Virus record (IMG/VR): IMGVR_UViG_3300013004_000063
Location: 1 to 48,360 of that record
Source of the DNA: a virus
Direction: 5' to 3' (one strand)
Length of the DNA stretch: 48,360 bases
Of the stretch, positions 8,501 to 18,400 are shown one piece after another; the first letter of the stretch is position 1, and every line of letters begins with the position of its first letter. A program made the translations under genes and the position numbers. The notes below the pieces were generated by a model. It was given only the letters and a program-made list of their open reading frames with translations, ran no database searches and was not told where the DNA came from.

Positions 8501-11500
8501 AGGCGCTGACGACATGCCTAATTATGAAAATAGTAAAAAACTTGCTGACCTAATCAGTCAAAGCCCAAAACCACAAAGAAGCGACTACGACTACACTCAG
8601 GACGGGGGGAATACTCCGACCGAAGAGCAAAAAGACATTATAGATGCAGTAATGGAAGGCGCTGACGTAGTAGTTGGTGCTTTAGCCGGTAGTGGCAAAA
8701 CAAGTACTCTCGTATCTTTGGCTAAGAGACTCAAAAGAGAAAAGCCTAGAAGTAAAAAAACTTATGTCGCTTTCAATAAAACGGCTGCGCGAGATGCAAG
8801 AAGAAGATTCCGCGACACGGGTACAGCAGTAAGAACTTTAGATTCTGTCACATACGGCTGGTATAAGAGTCAAGGCAAGGAAGAGGCTGCACATGTAAAA
8901 AATAGGTATGACTTAAACGAGGGAGCTACTGGAACACCAAATCGTCCAAAAGATATAACTACAAAATTTAAAGTAAAAGGTTTGGTTATCGACGGAAATT
9001 CCGTCGACGCTGATGACGTTTCCAGGATTGCGAACCAAGCGGTTGATAGGTATGAGATATCCGCAGACGATACTTTATTGACAAGTCATTTTATGTTTAA
9101 TGATGCACAAATAGATGATGTTCCTCAAGAATTAATGTCTCTCGCTAATGCAATATGGCAGAGTAGAACTGATACTAGCGATGACAACGGCATGCAGTTC
9201 AGCAACAATACTATGACGAAATTGTTTGCCTTGGCTAATCCTTCATTTTCTGGCGGAGAAGCTATCCCTGGTCAAAACATTGACTTGATGATGTTTGATG
9301 AATCACAAGACCTCAACCCTGTGTGGTCTGGAATAATACAAAAGCAAGATATTCAAAAAGTTATAGTTGGAGACCCCAACCAAGCTATCTACAGTTTCCG
9401 CGGTGCAAAAAACGAAATGGATGTTCTTGCTGGAAATACTGAATACACACTGCCATTAACTGACGTGTTTAGATTTAATGACAAAATAGCTGGCCCAGGT
9501 AATAGGGTTTTGCGTTTGTTTGGCATCATGTTTGGAAGAATGTTTGGACGAGGTGACGCAAAAGGCGAAGTTGTTGAGGCAAACAGCATGACTGATGCTG
9601 GAATGATTTTAGCAAGAACCAATGCAGGAGTAATTAAAGCAATACTGCGTGAACTGGATAATCCTGTCGGAGAGCCAAGAGTTGTTGGAACAACGGCGCG
9701 AGCTTATGCAGAGCTTGAAAGCTTTGTTGACAGCTGGAAATATATAATAGGTGGGGGAAGTAAGGGAACCGCTAGAAGACCTAAAAAAATGCATAAGGAA
9801 CTTGAAGAATACGACAGCATTAATGAAATACAGGATGCTATAAACAAAGGAACCGCATCTCAAAAGACAAAAACTTTATTTAACCTTGGCCTCGAACACA
9901 GCGTCGCTGACCTTGAAAGGGTTCTTGGAAATATTGAAATTTGGTCACCAGGTGAAGATGGCGAAGATGCTGGTTTTGATTTACCTGAATCTTTTGAAGT
10001 CGGAGACATTGGTACTTTTGGAGATGCCGAGTATGAAATTACAGAAGATGCAATAATTTTTACCGGTGAAACTTTACCTATTAAGGATTACATCAAGAGA
10101 ATTGGAGCAACATGGAAGGATAATGGTCCATGGAAATTTAGCGCCTCAACTCCGGAGGAAAGAGAAAAAGCTTTTTCGAATCTTATAGACGTTTTGGAAA
10201 ATGGAGACAGTGGAGCAGGTATTGAAGATTACGATTTTGGTGATACTTCTCCTGGCTCAAGTGGTAATTTTGGAGACCTGAAGTACGGAAGGAAAGGGGA
10301 AGTTAAAAAGCCAACAACATTCACAGTTTCTGGTTCTGGTGTGACTTTAAACAACCTCCCCTTCATTGGCAAGGGTGACGCTGTAGACAAGCGGCTTAGG
10401 GATATTGGTTTTACTCCCAAACAGGTGAATGGGGTGTGGGGAAGGGTTCTTCCTACCCGAGGAATGAGTGAAGATGAGATTAAAGAAGCTCTTCAGGCTG
10501 CGTATAGCGCTGTCAAGCTTGGTAGCAGTGGAGACCTTAAGCCATTTTCTCAAATATCTCCAGAAGGCGAAATAGATGAAATAATTCAAGCCGCCGAAGA
10601 GAAATTAGCCCGAGGTAGAGTTCCTGAAAATAAAATAAAGGGCCTTCAGTATGCTCTTGACACATACAAGCGCTTAGGTTATTTGAGACGCAGCGAATGG
10701 AGCAAGATAGAAAAACAAGCTGGGATGAAGAGGCCCCAAAAAGCAATAGACGTAAAAATACTAACTGCTCATCTTGCTAAGGGCTTAGAAGAAGACAATG
10801 TTCAACTCTGGAATGATTTCTGGGGGCCAGTACGCAACTCAAAAACCGGCAAATACGACTGGCCAGACCAAGAGCACATGAATGTAATTTATGTTGCTTT
10901 AACTAGAGCAAGAAAAAAACTAGACATGGGTTCCGCTGCGTGGATACTTGACTACACATCAGATGAAGATGAATTGCCAAATGCTCCTGGAGAGAGTGAA
11001 GGGTTGTCTTCTGGCAGAGCCAAGAGAACAGTTGGCGAAGTAGCTAGAAGGAAACCATTCACCGAAGAAGAGCGCCAAGCATTTAGGGACGGAGTACGTA
11101 CCCGTGCTCAGACAATCTCTGGAAAGCGTAGGGGTTCCGCTCCTGGAGACATGGACGGCGTTCGTGGGAATGCAAACAACCGCGCTCGAAGGCGTGGTCT
11201 TTCTTCTGGAGGCGACACCAACCCATATGGCGGCTCGGACTACGACTCTGGAGAAATTGAATCAAGGGGCCCGCGTTCAGTTGGCGCAACAGTAATCCCT
11301 CCGAGACAAAAAGGATGGGGCGTAATTAATGACAATAAGTTCAGTGTAAACAAAGATGTTAAGAAAAGGCTCGGAGCTAAATTTGACCTTAGTTTAGGCT
11401 CTATGGCATTTAATGACGGCAGGCAGCCAGGAGACCCATGGATGCTATCTACCGATAGGCTGCGTAAAATATTTACAGACACGAATGGCGAGCAGTTACC

Positions 11501-13712
11501 AGACAACGTGATTGCCAGTCTTCTTGGACTAAAAGAAGCTGACATAAAAAAATGGGATGAGCCTGGCTCTGGAATCCCAGAAATCGTAGTTAATGAACTT
11601 ATTGAATTGAGAGATGGCTCTTCGAGCGCATACGGCAAGGGTTCAGCAAATAGTCAAATAAGAAAACTATGGGGATTTAGGGCTGCTCCAGCATGGATTG
11701 ACAACATGAGTGGCATGAGGTTGACCGAAGATGAATTCAGATTTACACGTGATAATAACGAAAAAGAGTTCTTTGAAGGCTTCATAGTTCCGGACCTAGA
11801 AGATGATTTTACGCAAGACTTACCACTCGGCGTGTCTAATTCCGGCAACGTAACGAGTGAAGAGATAGTTCAGGCAAACGCCAGCGCTCAAGAAAAAAAG
11901 ACACTCACCGAAGCAAATAACAGAACAAATTTTGACCCAACGTCTTTGGGTAGATATCTGGGGATAATTGACGAAAATCAAACCGCCACAATGGCTAACT
12001 ATCCAAAATTTGCAGAAGCATTAAAGGCACTGGGCTACGACTTAACTGAAGATGAATTTAAAAGAGGCTGGCTAAACGAATCAATCCCTAGTCAAAGGGG
12101 AATTCAGTCCGACAGGGTAGACGATTTGGTTGACCTAATTAGAAATGCTGGCTACCCAGAGGCGAGTGTTTCTGCAATTTTTGGAGCTGATTTAGCGATA
12201 ATTGACGAGCTTCCGACAAAAGTTGTCGCTAAAGAAAGAGCGGAGAAATTTTTAATAGACCAAGGTTTTTCAGAAAAAGAAATCAAAAACATTTTTAATA
12301 ATGCGTTTACGCCAAAAAGAGATGGCACTTTATATGATACCTACACTGCGTACAGAGATAAGAGAAAAGCAGCTCGAGATAAAGGCGAAATCCTCAAAGG
12401 AGTAGGGAAAGCAAATCAAAGATTTACAAATGAAGAACTAGATAGAGCAACTGCTTATGTCAACGAAAAATTGGCTGCAAAAGGAAAACCAGAACTAACA
12501 AAAGAACAAATTTTCCAAATTAAAAAAGTCGACACTCAGGGAATGAAGGTGCGTGGAGTCACTACTGCGAATACTGAAATACTCGAGGGACTTGGTGTAT
12601 CTACGGAGAAGCCAGAAGAACAAAGCAGGAGACCTAGGGAAGTAACTGAATTTATGCCAGGCGGACCACAAAGGATGAATTTGGCAGATATTGCCAGAAT
12701 GTCCTCTGCGGAGCTTTCGGAATCAATAAATGAACACGAAAAATGGATAGCAGACAATGACTTGGGAGCACAAAACGTTGACCCAAGAAAGAATGTTTAC
12801 AATCGTCAAATTGAAAGATTGACTGCCAGACGAGACTTAATCAATGAAGTTATGTCTGACCCTGACGGATTCCGCAACGCTGCTCAGTTTACGGCCAGCG
12901 GTGAATCAGATGATGAATATGCTGCTCGTCTTGCCAGACTTAGGGCTCAGGTAGATGAAATTGAAGCCATCGAAGGTGGCAAACGTTCTTCTGGATTGTC
13001 GTCCGGAGCAGGCCCATCCAGGAAGACTCCTTCCGCAAAAGACGTGTCTGATTTCGTTTCATTAGCAACACAAAGAGGCAAAGCATCTGGCGCATTGAGC
13101 GATTCCGACTTAACGCCACCAATATACATGCTTAATGATGAAGTTAAAAATGCACATTTTACAGATATTGCCCAGAGTCAATTCTCTAGATTAAAGAACG
13201 CTCTCCGTGCTAGAGAAGTTCTGGCAAACATGTTCTCCGAAATTGCCGACAATCCAAATAGGACTGTTGATGACCTGGTGAATACAGATATTGACAATCC
13301 ACAGCAGGCTATTGACTCAATCAAGCGCCTGAATGGCTACATTGACTCAATAGTTGACCAGATGAACAGCATCGATATCCAGGCTCGCAAGGAGCGGGAA
13401 GAAATGAAAAAGATGGAAGCGAGTCAAAAGCGAGTTTTTGAAATGCTTGATTCATTAACTTCTGGACGCGAAGACCCAACCGATGCTGAATTAGAGTTAG
13501 AGCAGGATATGGAAATGACCCTGCGAGGACTTGATGCTGGAATTGCAGATTCACAAAGTGCCCTTGACAATCAGTACGGGCCGTTACTTGAAATAAGGAA
13601 ACGGATGCTGGAAGCAGTTTCCGGTTCGCAAGGATTTTCCAGGAATAGTAAAAAGGTAAGAACAAAAGGGGCAAATGCTCCAAGTATCAAACAACTCGTT
13701 AACGCTCAATAG
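4980..13712 (+). CDS. Giant polyprotein A: prohead protease fused to SF1 helicase and other GLSSG-separated segments
   Basis: A 2910-residue protein. Residues 1-175 are an HK97-type prohead protease (H64 in W-G-H-N, S128 in E-W-S-I-G-Y). Next come a Pro/Met-rich linker, a Cys cluster (K-C-A-N-C...K-C...K-C, ~374-398) and a calcium-loop-like motif, DGDNDGLVQEGTAFERP. GLSSG then recurs at residues 625, 766, 913, 970, 1169, 2008, 2073 and 2672. The segments between sites are two acidic helical pieces; a ~50-residue possible HTH; a ~195-residue unknown; a UvrD-like helicase (1174-2007); a ~60-residue basic piece; a ~595-residue unknown; and a helical C-terminus. Arg codons are mostly AGA/AGG. I infer that the protease releases packaged cargo by cutting at GLSSG. 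A flexible-linker role is the alternative. Confidence 0.93.
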   Translation: MSSAVFSDIQYKASAGQVNLDQAQGIVECFVAGIGNKDSVGDVCATGAFTKSLMRRKPRVVWGHNWNDPIGKVLEIYEVAPSDPRLPGKMRSAGIGGLYAKVQFNLNSEKGREAFANVAFFGEEQEWSIGYKTLRAQFDQGSQANILYEVELYEVSPVLHGANQLTGTISVKSDEKGGMIPMMTSPMGMPDTYGQPKPGSDIERKLEEELSARLGMPVKILKMDNGVVHFSRDGEQGEPSDYKCRYHMGDDGVFMFGRPERYESPVAKPVQRMPMGMPSKPMTTQNPFVPVVVPSAVPGASPSSPPMVRFNYQGTGAPTPGTNPKVVDEERDLAEALIKITKRYGKFNEDSTGVWAGYKSPAENPVAKIGVKCANCILYEGNGKCKIIALAVEPEGKCRFAVIPDGVVTMGPIQKMNYDMEREEEEVKWLEEIEAKHPREFLDGSARIALRRNWVKREELKSLFRIDEYSEKSLNRVPDAGYVLPVSPEKAFEVKQLLDPIINYHMVDSYVEDGGIVFTNGVTKEFIEAVSEAASPVFFQQEKALGRSVSGKIRNSSRGLTARFNPKAWDGDNDGLVQEGTAFERPAVPGVNDYASRGRVDTRRATQAFEAQQQGQAANKPAARGLSSGSDSSDGASKKLDDILDEMDDRWDTDSSREKFGEYLDTLDPDELGDARNNIGAQIKKDQASARNDGLLSEDVINNDFDSLVETLKSEYDMDAVEAENEAGRMLEAADAYVARRENYLAALEDIARRLRAPKPKKSKEGLSSGEDKKSNKDYSKNPGLALDAVLDNENGDDAFDSHDRIVNEVNFDNLSQEEAEDALYDLRTRWKEILKDINNEWNDEMVDRLTYQDEAGLTEILMRDEEMSKAVAGREAERLQDLWDIANQAEQTYEMLKKKLNTRINSFDKKGGLSSGADSNAEASDKEIFDFRMDGNSLDEAAEKFNMTREKVRAAEMRRASELRKSGSGLSSGSRRDNRKRKISKFRESNEYLGDVDEVLDRFDDRGLTGGIDSLLAKEGIEWPGFDAEEEELEAYREAREKIRAERGIRPLGEELRDGFIEDLGEAPSDSKQYIKDLPGYGNRLVLHRGNYERMTTDFARNPDGKFGKDANLGDGWYMEKLVFDDYEGRYSDEPDFDTNGVVGPFNSEDEAIDWWMENGDNEDNPSGLSSGAGADDMPNYENSKKLADLISQSPKPQRSDYDYTQDGGNTPTEEQKDIIDAVMEGADVVVGALAGSGKTSTLVSLAKRLKREKPRSKKTYVAFNKTAARDARRRFRDTGTAVRTLDSVTYGWYKSQGKEEAAHVKNRYDLNEGATGTPNRPKDITTKFKVKGLVIDGNSVDADDVSRIANQAVDRYEISADDTLLTSHFMFNDAQIDDVPQELMSLANAIWQSRTDTSDDNGMQFSNNTMTKLFALANPSFSGGEAIPGQNIDLMMFDESQDLNPVWSGIIQKQDIQKVIVGDPNQAIYSFRGAKNEMDVLAGNTEYTLPLTDVFRFNDKIAGPGNRVLRLFGIMFGRMFGRGDAKGEVVEANSMTDAGMILARTNAGVIKAILRELDNPVGEPRVVGTTARAYAELESFVDSWKYIIGGGSKGTARRPKKMHKELEEYDSINEIQDAINKGTASQKTKTLFNLGLEHSVADLERVLGNIEIWSPGEDGEDAGFDLPESFEVGDIGTFGDAEYEITEDAIIFTGETLPIKDYIKRIGATWKDNGPWKFSASTPEEREKAFSNLIDVLENGDSGAGIEDYDFGDTSPGSSGNFGDLKYGRKGEVKKPTTFTVSGSGVTLNNLPFIGKGDAVDKRLRDIGFTPKQVNGVWGRVLPTRGMSEDEIKEALQAAYSAVKLGSSGDLKPFSQISPEGEIDEIIQAAEEKLARGRVPENKIKGLQYALDTYKRLGYLRRSEWSKIEKQAGMKRPQKAIDVKILTAHLAKGLEEDNVQLWNDFWGPVRNSKTGKYDWPDQEHMNVIYVALTRARKKLDMGSAAWILDYTSDEDELPNAPGESEGLSSGRAKRTVGEVARRKPFTEEERQAFRDGVRTRAQTISGKRRGSAPGDMDGVRGNANNRARRRGLSSGGDTNPYGGSDYDSGEIESRGPRSVGATVIPPRQKGWGVINDNKFSVNKDVKKRLGAKFDLSLGSMAFNDGRQPGDPWMLSTDRLRKIFTDTNGEQLPDNVIASLLGLKEADIKKWDEPGSGIPEIVVNELIELRDGSSSAYGKGSANSQIRKLWGFRAAPAWIDNMSGMRLTEDEFRFTRDNNEKEFFEGFIVPDLEDDFTQDLPLGVSNSGNVTSEEIVQANASAQEKKTLTEANNRTNFDPTSLGRYLGIIDENQTATMANYPKFAEALKALGYDLTEDEFKRGWLNESIPSQRGIQSDRVDDLVDLIRNAGYPEASVSAIFGADLAIIDELPTKVVAKERAEKFLIDQGFSEKEIKNIFNNAFTPKRDGTLYDTYTAYRDKRKAARDKGEILKGVGKANQRFTNEELDRATAYVNEKLAAKGKPELTKEQIFQIKKVDTQGMKVRGVTTANTEILEGLGVSTEKPEEQSRRPREVTEFMPGGPQRMNLADIARMSSAELSESINEHEKWIADNDLGAQNVDPRKNVYNRQIERLTARRDLINEVMSDPDGFRNAAQFTASGESDDEYAARLARLRAQVDEIEAIEGGKRSSGLSSGAGPSRKTPSAKDVSDFVSLATQRGKASGALSDSDLTPPIYMLNDEVKNAHFTDIAQSQFSRLKNALRAREVLANMFSEIADNPNRTVDDLVNTDIDNPQQAIDSIKRLNGYIDSIVDQMNSIDIQARKEREEMKKMEASQKRVFEMLDSLTSGREDPTDAELELEQDMEMTLRGLDAGIADSQSALDNQYGPLLEIRKRMLEAVSGSQGFSRNSKKVRTKGANAPSIKQLVNAQ
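8499..11000 (+). other. UvrD/Rep-like SF1 helicase segment of polyprotein A
   Basis: This is the stretch between the fifth and sixth GLSSG (residues 1174-2007). Superfamily 1 motifs appear in order: T-P-T-E-E-Q (Q motif), GALAGSGKTST (Walker A, ~1233-1243), T-Y-V-A-F-N-K-T-A (Ia), M-M-F-D-E-S-Q-D (motif II, D1440/E1441), V-G-D-P-N-Q-A-I-Y-S-F-R-G (III), and Y-V-A-L-T-R-A-R-K-K (VI, ~1970). Two similar ~65-residue units (with I-K-D-Y-I-K-R-I-G-A-T-W and D-K-R-L-R-D-I-G-F-T-P) are inserted before the last motifs. The helicase looks complete and active. Its position behind a capsid protease suggests it travels in the virion. Confidence 0.88.
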
Positions 13713-13814
13713 GAAATAATCTATATTTTAAAGACTAGTTCTACACTATGGTCCGAATTAGTTTGCTAGTTTTAGGTTATAATTTTACGGCGTATCATTT
13801 TTAGGAGCCAAAAC
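13713..13814 (+). promoter_or_regulatory. Candidate promoter before the acidic head protein
   Basis: A 102-base gap with a perfect TATAAT at 13778-13783 and a ribosome binding site (AGGAG at 13803-13807) ahead of the ATG at 13815. No good -35 hexamer is found at 16-18 bases upstream, so the promoter would have to be weak or factor-dependent. Confidence 0.35.
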
Positions 13815-15422
13815 ATGGAAACTGACAAAAAGCCAATGCTGAGCGTTGATGCTGACGGAACTGTACTGAAGTGCGCAAAAGGCGCCAGTGTTGACGAGTG
13901 TGGTTACAAGGGCGGAGCTGTCTGCGGCAAGTGCGGCGCAACGCCTGTTGAGATGAAAATGGTGCCTGTCTCCGCTTTTAAAGAAAAGTCTGCTTCCAAG
14001 AAGGAAATGATGGAACAGGAAGAGGAGATGGAAGAAGAAGAAATGGAGGACGAGGAAGAAGACGACGAACCAGAAATCCTCGAAGAAGACCCAAATAGGT
14101 TTGAAGATGACGACGAAGAAGAAATGAAGGGCATGTACGCAATGCCAAAGAAGAAAAAGGGCATGGGCATGGGCGCCCCCATGGCCGAAGATGACGAAGA
14201 GATGATGGACGAAGAAAAAATGTACGGCATGATGCCAAAGAAGAAGAAAAAGGGCATGGGCGTTCCCATGATGGAAGAAGAAGACGAAGAAGAAGAGTCT
14301 TCTATGAATTCGGGCAAAAAGGGAATGAAGAAGCCATATCGCAAGATGATGGGCGCAAACCCAGAAGACCTTATGGATGAAGACATGGTTGATGCTGCCA
14401 AAAAAGGAATGGGCAACATGGCGATGGCTGAAGAAGACATGGAAGACGAAGACATGGAAGACGAAGAGGATGCTGTTGAGAAGACCTCAATGATGCGCAA
14501 CTTACGCAAGCGTCGTATCGAGTCCATGGGAATGAAAGCAGAAGACCTTGGCGAGTATGGCTACGTGTGCGCAATTGAGCGCAAGGCACATCCAGGACTT
14601 TCTGCTGTTTGCGATAACTGCCCAGGTGGGTGCCTTTCCGAAAAGGGACTTCCTGGTCTTCTTGAAGTTGAAGGTCTTGCTGAAAAAGAATTCAACGGAA
14701 TAGTTATTGATTCTGGATATGCCGCAGATGCAGACATGTTTGTTGTTGATATTCAAGTAAAAGACGGCTCAGTACGTGAAGTTTACATTGATGGAACAAC
14801 TGCCGAAGTTGTTGGCTTCCACAAACTTGACGACAGCGTTCTTGAGAAGAAATCAGCAATTGATGAAATGATGGTTATTGGTTTTGTTGAAGCAGCAGAA
14901 CTCGCAATGAAAACCATTGAAGGAACTATCGTTGCTGTTGAGCCAGACATTTTTGAGGGCATAGATTCCTATGCTGTTGAAATCGATGGAATCGATGGCA
15001 AGTCATACGACGTATTTGTTGGTCTTGACGGTGAAGTCCTTGGATATGACAAGTATGAACCAGAGGAAGCAGAAGATATCGAAGCAGAGGCTGCTGAGAT
15101 AGCCCTGAAGCGTGCCTTTTCCGAAGAGCGTCGTATGAGTATGGCAAAAGAAGGAACTGCCATGTCTGACGGCTCCTACCCTATTCAATCCGAAGAGGAC
15201 CTCCGTAACGCCATTCAGGCTTATGGCAGGGCTAAGGACAAGGAAGCCGCGAAGCGTCACATCATGAAGCGGGCCAAAGACATGGGCAAGGAAAGCTTGA
15301 TTCCATCAAACTGGGTCATAGGCGGCGACATGAAAAAGAAATCAGATGATGAATTTGATGCAGACTTCATGAAGTCATTAATTGAGTTTGAATTGCTTCA
15401 ATCCGATACTGAAAATAACTAA
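13815..15422 (+). CDS. Acidic head-module protein with PepSY-like repeats and a DUF6582-like C-terminus
   Basis: A 535-residue protein. It opens with a Cys-rich knuckle (C-A-K-G...C-G...C-G-K-C-G). An extremely acidic Glu/Asp/Met region follows (~55-235), broken by two copies of a basic M-P-K-K-K-K-x-G-M-G unit. A second Cys cluster (C...C-D-N-C-P-G-G-C) lies near 260-275. Two PepSY-like units end in V-Y-I-D-G-T-T-A-E-V-V-G-F and V-F-V-G-L-D-G-E-V-L-G-Y. The C-terminal segment has the DUF6582-type pattern DLRNAIQAYGRAKDKEAAKR followed by H-I-x-K-R-A and I-P-S-N-W. Position between protease and capsid genes and extreme acidity suggest a scaffold-like or internal head role (inference). It contains no exact GLSSG. 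Confidence 0.85.
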   Translation: METDKKPMLSVDADGTVLKCAKGASVDECGYKGGAVCGKCGATPVEMKMVPVSAFKEKSASKKEMMEQEEEMEEEEMEDEEEDDEPEILEEDPNRFEDDDEEEMKGMYAMPKKKKGMGMGAPMAEDDEEMMDEEKMYGMMPKKKKKGMGVPMMEEEDEEEESSMNSGKKGMKKPYRKMMGANPEDLMDEDMVDAAKKGMGNMAMAEEDMEDEDMEDEEDAVEKTSMMRNLRKRRIESMGMKAEDLGEYGYVCAIERKAHPGLSAVCDNCPGGCLSEKGLPGLLEVEGLAEKEFNGIVIDSGYAADADMFVVDIQVKDGSVREVYIDGTTAEVVGFHKLDDSVLEKKSAIDEMMVIGFVEAAELAMKTIEGTIVAVEPDIFEGIDSYAVEIDGIDGKSYDVFVGLDGEVLGYDKYEPEEAEDIEAEAAEIALKRAFSEERRMSMAKEGTAMSDGSYPIQSEEDLRNAIQAYGRAKDKEAAKRHIMKRAKDMGKESLIPSNWVIGGDMKKKSDDEFDADFMKSLIEFELLQSDTENN

Positions 15423-15439
15423 GAAAGTACGGCCCGCTC

Positions 15440-18400
15440 ATGACGGGTAAGTCATACTTAAAGACCCGAGTTTTTCTAACTAGCAAACTCGAATCACCCA
15501 TACCTCAACGCAAGTCATTCAATGAAGCTGCTGTTGATTTCAGAAACTCTGTAAGCACGTCGTCTCTTCAGAACTCACTTAATCCTGTAATAGCAGTGAA
15601 AGCCATGCCGGGTGCTGGAAATAAAAACGACTCAGATGGCAAAAAAAGAACCAACAATGGTTCGGTGCCTGGCGTTGAAAATTTTGGAGGGTATAGGTAT
15701 AACCCCAACCAAAAAGGCGGGCCAGGAAAAGTTTTTAGGTTTGCTGCATCTTATGAAAGCAGAATCAATCCACGTCTACAGACTCCAAACTGGGGATGGA
15801 TGGATGCAGAAGAAGAACCAGTAAAAAAATCAAATGCTTCGATAAGAATTAGGAAATATAAAACTAACGTAAGAACTGGCGAAATAATAGAGGATTCAGA
15901 AAAACTGATGAATCCATTCACGGCTGATGGTGAAGACTTCTTTGATTCTCCTCAAGTAAAACGTTTGCCTGGTCAAACAATTGGCGAGACAATGCGTGGT
16001 GCTGGATTTCTTCAAAGAGCCGCCCGTGCCGCTGGTCTTATCTTGGACGCAGACGGAAAGATGCGCTGCCCTCCAGGAACTCCTGCTGCTAACCAATTTA
16101 CAGACTCCACTGGCTCTAACTGCTTTGGCTTCTCTGCTAACGAAATATTTGACATGGCAAAAAGAGTTGCTTCTGGTCTAAGTTCCGGAGCTGACGAACC
16201 TCTTCTCGGTGTTGATGGAGCTGGGGTCCTAGCCGTAGAAGACGAACCGCTAAAGAACAATGTCCGCGGTTGGAAAAAAATCCTAGGCAGCTTAAAAGAT
16301 GTGTCACGCGTTTTTTCCGAGGACATCAATGGAAGAAGCACAATTCCTTCAACGGTTCAAACGGACTCAACTCCCGGATTAGCCATGTGGTTCAAAGATG
16401 GCGCTAAGCGTGGTAGAAAAAGCCTAAGAGGGATGAGGCAAAAAGTAGATGATGTAATTGAAAAAACGGGAGCTAAATCAACAGACCGCAATGACCCAAA
16501 TAGCGACATAATTAATGCATTTGAAAGACTTCGCGAGTCTGGAGTTGTCACAACGGCGTTTGTAGGCAGGCCGAGTCCTGACGAAGTAAAGAATACAGTT
16601 CGCGATTTGTTAATCGCCAGAGCAGGGGGACTGAAGAATTGGGATAACCTTTCCGACACAAGAAAAAAACAGTTATTCAAAGCAGAACTAGATAGATATT
16701 ACACAGTAGAAAGAGCAATGCTCTCTCAGGTGCTTAAGTCATACATGGACTTTCCTGACCACATGCGTTCGGTTGACTTTATTGAATGGAACGAAAAAGC
16801 AAACGATAACGCCAACGCAGACTGGTTGTTTGACACTGGCAATATGAAAAAACGCTCAACTCGTATCCGCATCAATGTTCCAAGAACATTGGGAGCATTA
16901 TCAAAGAGCCTTCCATCTATAGAAGAAAACGAAAGACTCAGGATAGATGCAGTAAATGCCGCCAATCCAGGAGAAGCTGCTACTGAATTAAATGATTTCC
17001 TAGTTAGCTCAGAGGCATATAGCGAAGAAACGGCCGCACTAATAGGCGGAGCAGAATCATTCGCAAGACACATCATGTCTCATGAAATAAACCATACTTT
17101 GCAAATCAATGCATTTCTTGGAATGGTTGAAAGGCAGATAGATGAAGACGGTTTTCTGCAGCTCCCTCCCGACGGAAGAGGGAATCCTGGTCGATTAGTA
17201 AAATCTTTTAACGAAATTACCAATGCGGAAATGCAAAATTTAATGTCCTCAATAATAGGTGGAGAGACAAGAATTAGGGAAATAGATGAAGTCGTGAAAA
17301 AAAGCCAAGCAGTGCGGTGGCTTGCTGGAAAATATGTTGAATTTGATAAATCTAGCGATGTTATAACGGCTCTCGAAATTATGGCTGAAGTAGCGACTCT
17401 TCGAGAACAGGGAATCGTACACGGCGCAATGGTTGACGACGCTTTAGCGTGGGTTGATTCATATAGGGATAATAGGTTCAATGATGAAAGAGGAATTTCT
17501 GACGCAGAAGAGACAGCAAGATTCTTTGAATTAGTAGACAGAGTAGAGGCTGGCGAGAGAGTTTTTGAACCAATAAATGACTCCGAAGCAGCTGCTATGG
17601 AAAAGAGACGACAAGAGAATGAAAAGAAATTAAGAAAAGAACAAATAGAGAATGAAAAGAAATTAAGAAAAGAACAAATAGAGAACCTCGACTCTGATTC
17701 ATTGATTGACGAAATTGCTGACCTCGAGTTTGAGATAGAGCAGATTGATGCAAAATTAGATATTGCCGACAACCCCGAAGCCGCAAGCAGGCGCGCGGAA
17801 GCAATGCAAGAAATAGCTTTAGCTAGAAAAACATGGTCGCAAAAAAATCCTGGATATCCAAAATCAGCACTGGACGCAAGGGTTTCGAGAAACAGGGACG
17901 AAAAAGATAAACTTGCGCCAGACGCCTTGCAGAGAAAAAAAGATAAAAAAGACTTAGATAGAGTAATTCAGGATGCTGAATCTAGTAGTGAAGAAGAGTT
18001 AATTGAAAGAATTGCTTTCATTGAGCAGAGAATAAAAAACAAAAATACATCCGAAGACGACAAGAAGAAATTAAAAAAATACAAAGAAGAATACAGAAAA
18101 GCATACAGAGACAAGCGTAAAAAAGATGGCGACGACTCTAATGCTCAAAAGTTAAATCGCGAGATTGACAATAAGGTAAATAATAGACTTAATCCCAAAA
18201 AACAAAAACCAGAAGAGCCAAGTGAATCAGCTCCTAAAACTGTTGGGAAAAAACCAAAGCCAATTAGAAGACCAAAAAATCAAGCTGCTACAACAAGGTT
18301 GGCTCAGTCCGAGAGAAAAAAACTCTTTGACGAAGCTAATGAAAAAGAACAAAAAGCCATCATTGAGATGTCTGACCCTCTATACAAGGACATTGCAAAG

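Noticed and set aside
10229-10420. Short minus-strand frames within the helicase segment
   Set aside because: All are antisense to uninterrupted helicase coding sequence with intact motifs.
13904-14527. A 207-residue Ser/Ile-rich minus-strand frame
   Set aside because: It is the antisense of the Glu/Asp/Met-rich region; poly-Ser comes from reading GAA/GAT repeats backwards.
17615-17680. Tandem repeat considered as a CRISPR-like array
   Set aside because: Only two adjacent copies without spacers, and entirely within a coding frame.
17080-17772. A 230-residue minus-strand frame rich in Ser and Phe
   Set aside because: Antisense to polyprotein B, including its tandem repeat; no start context and no known motif.
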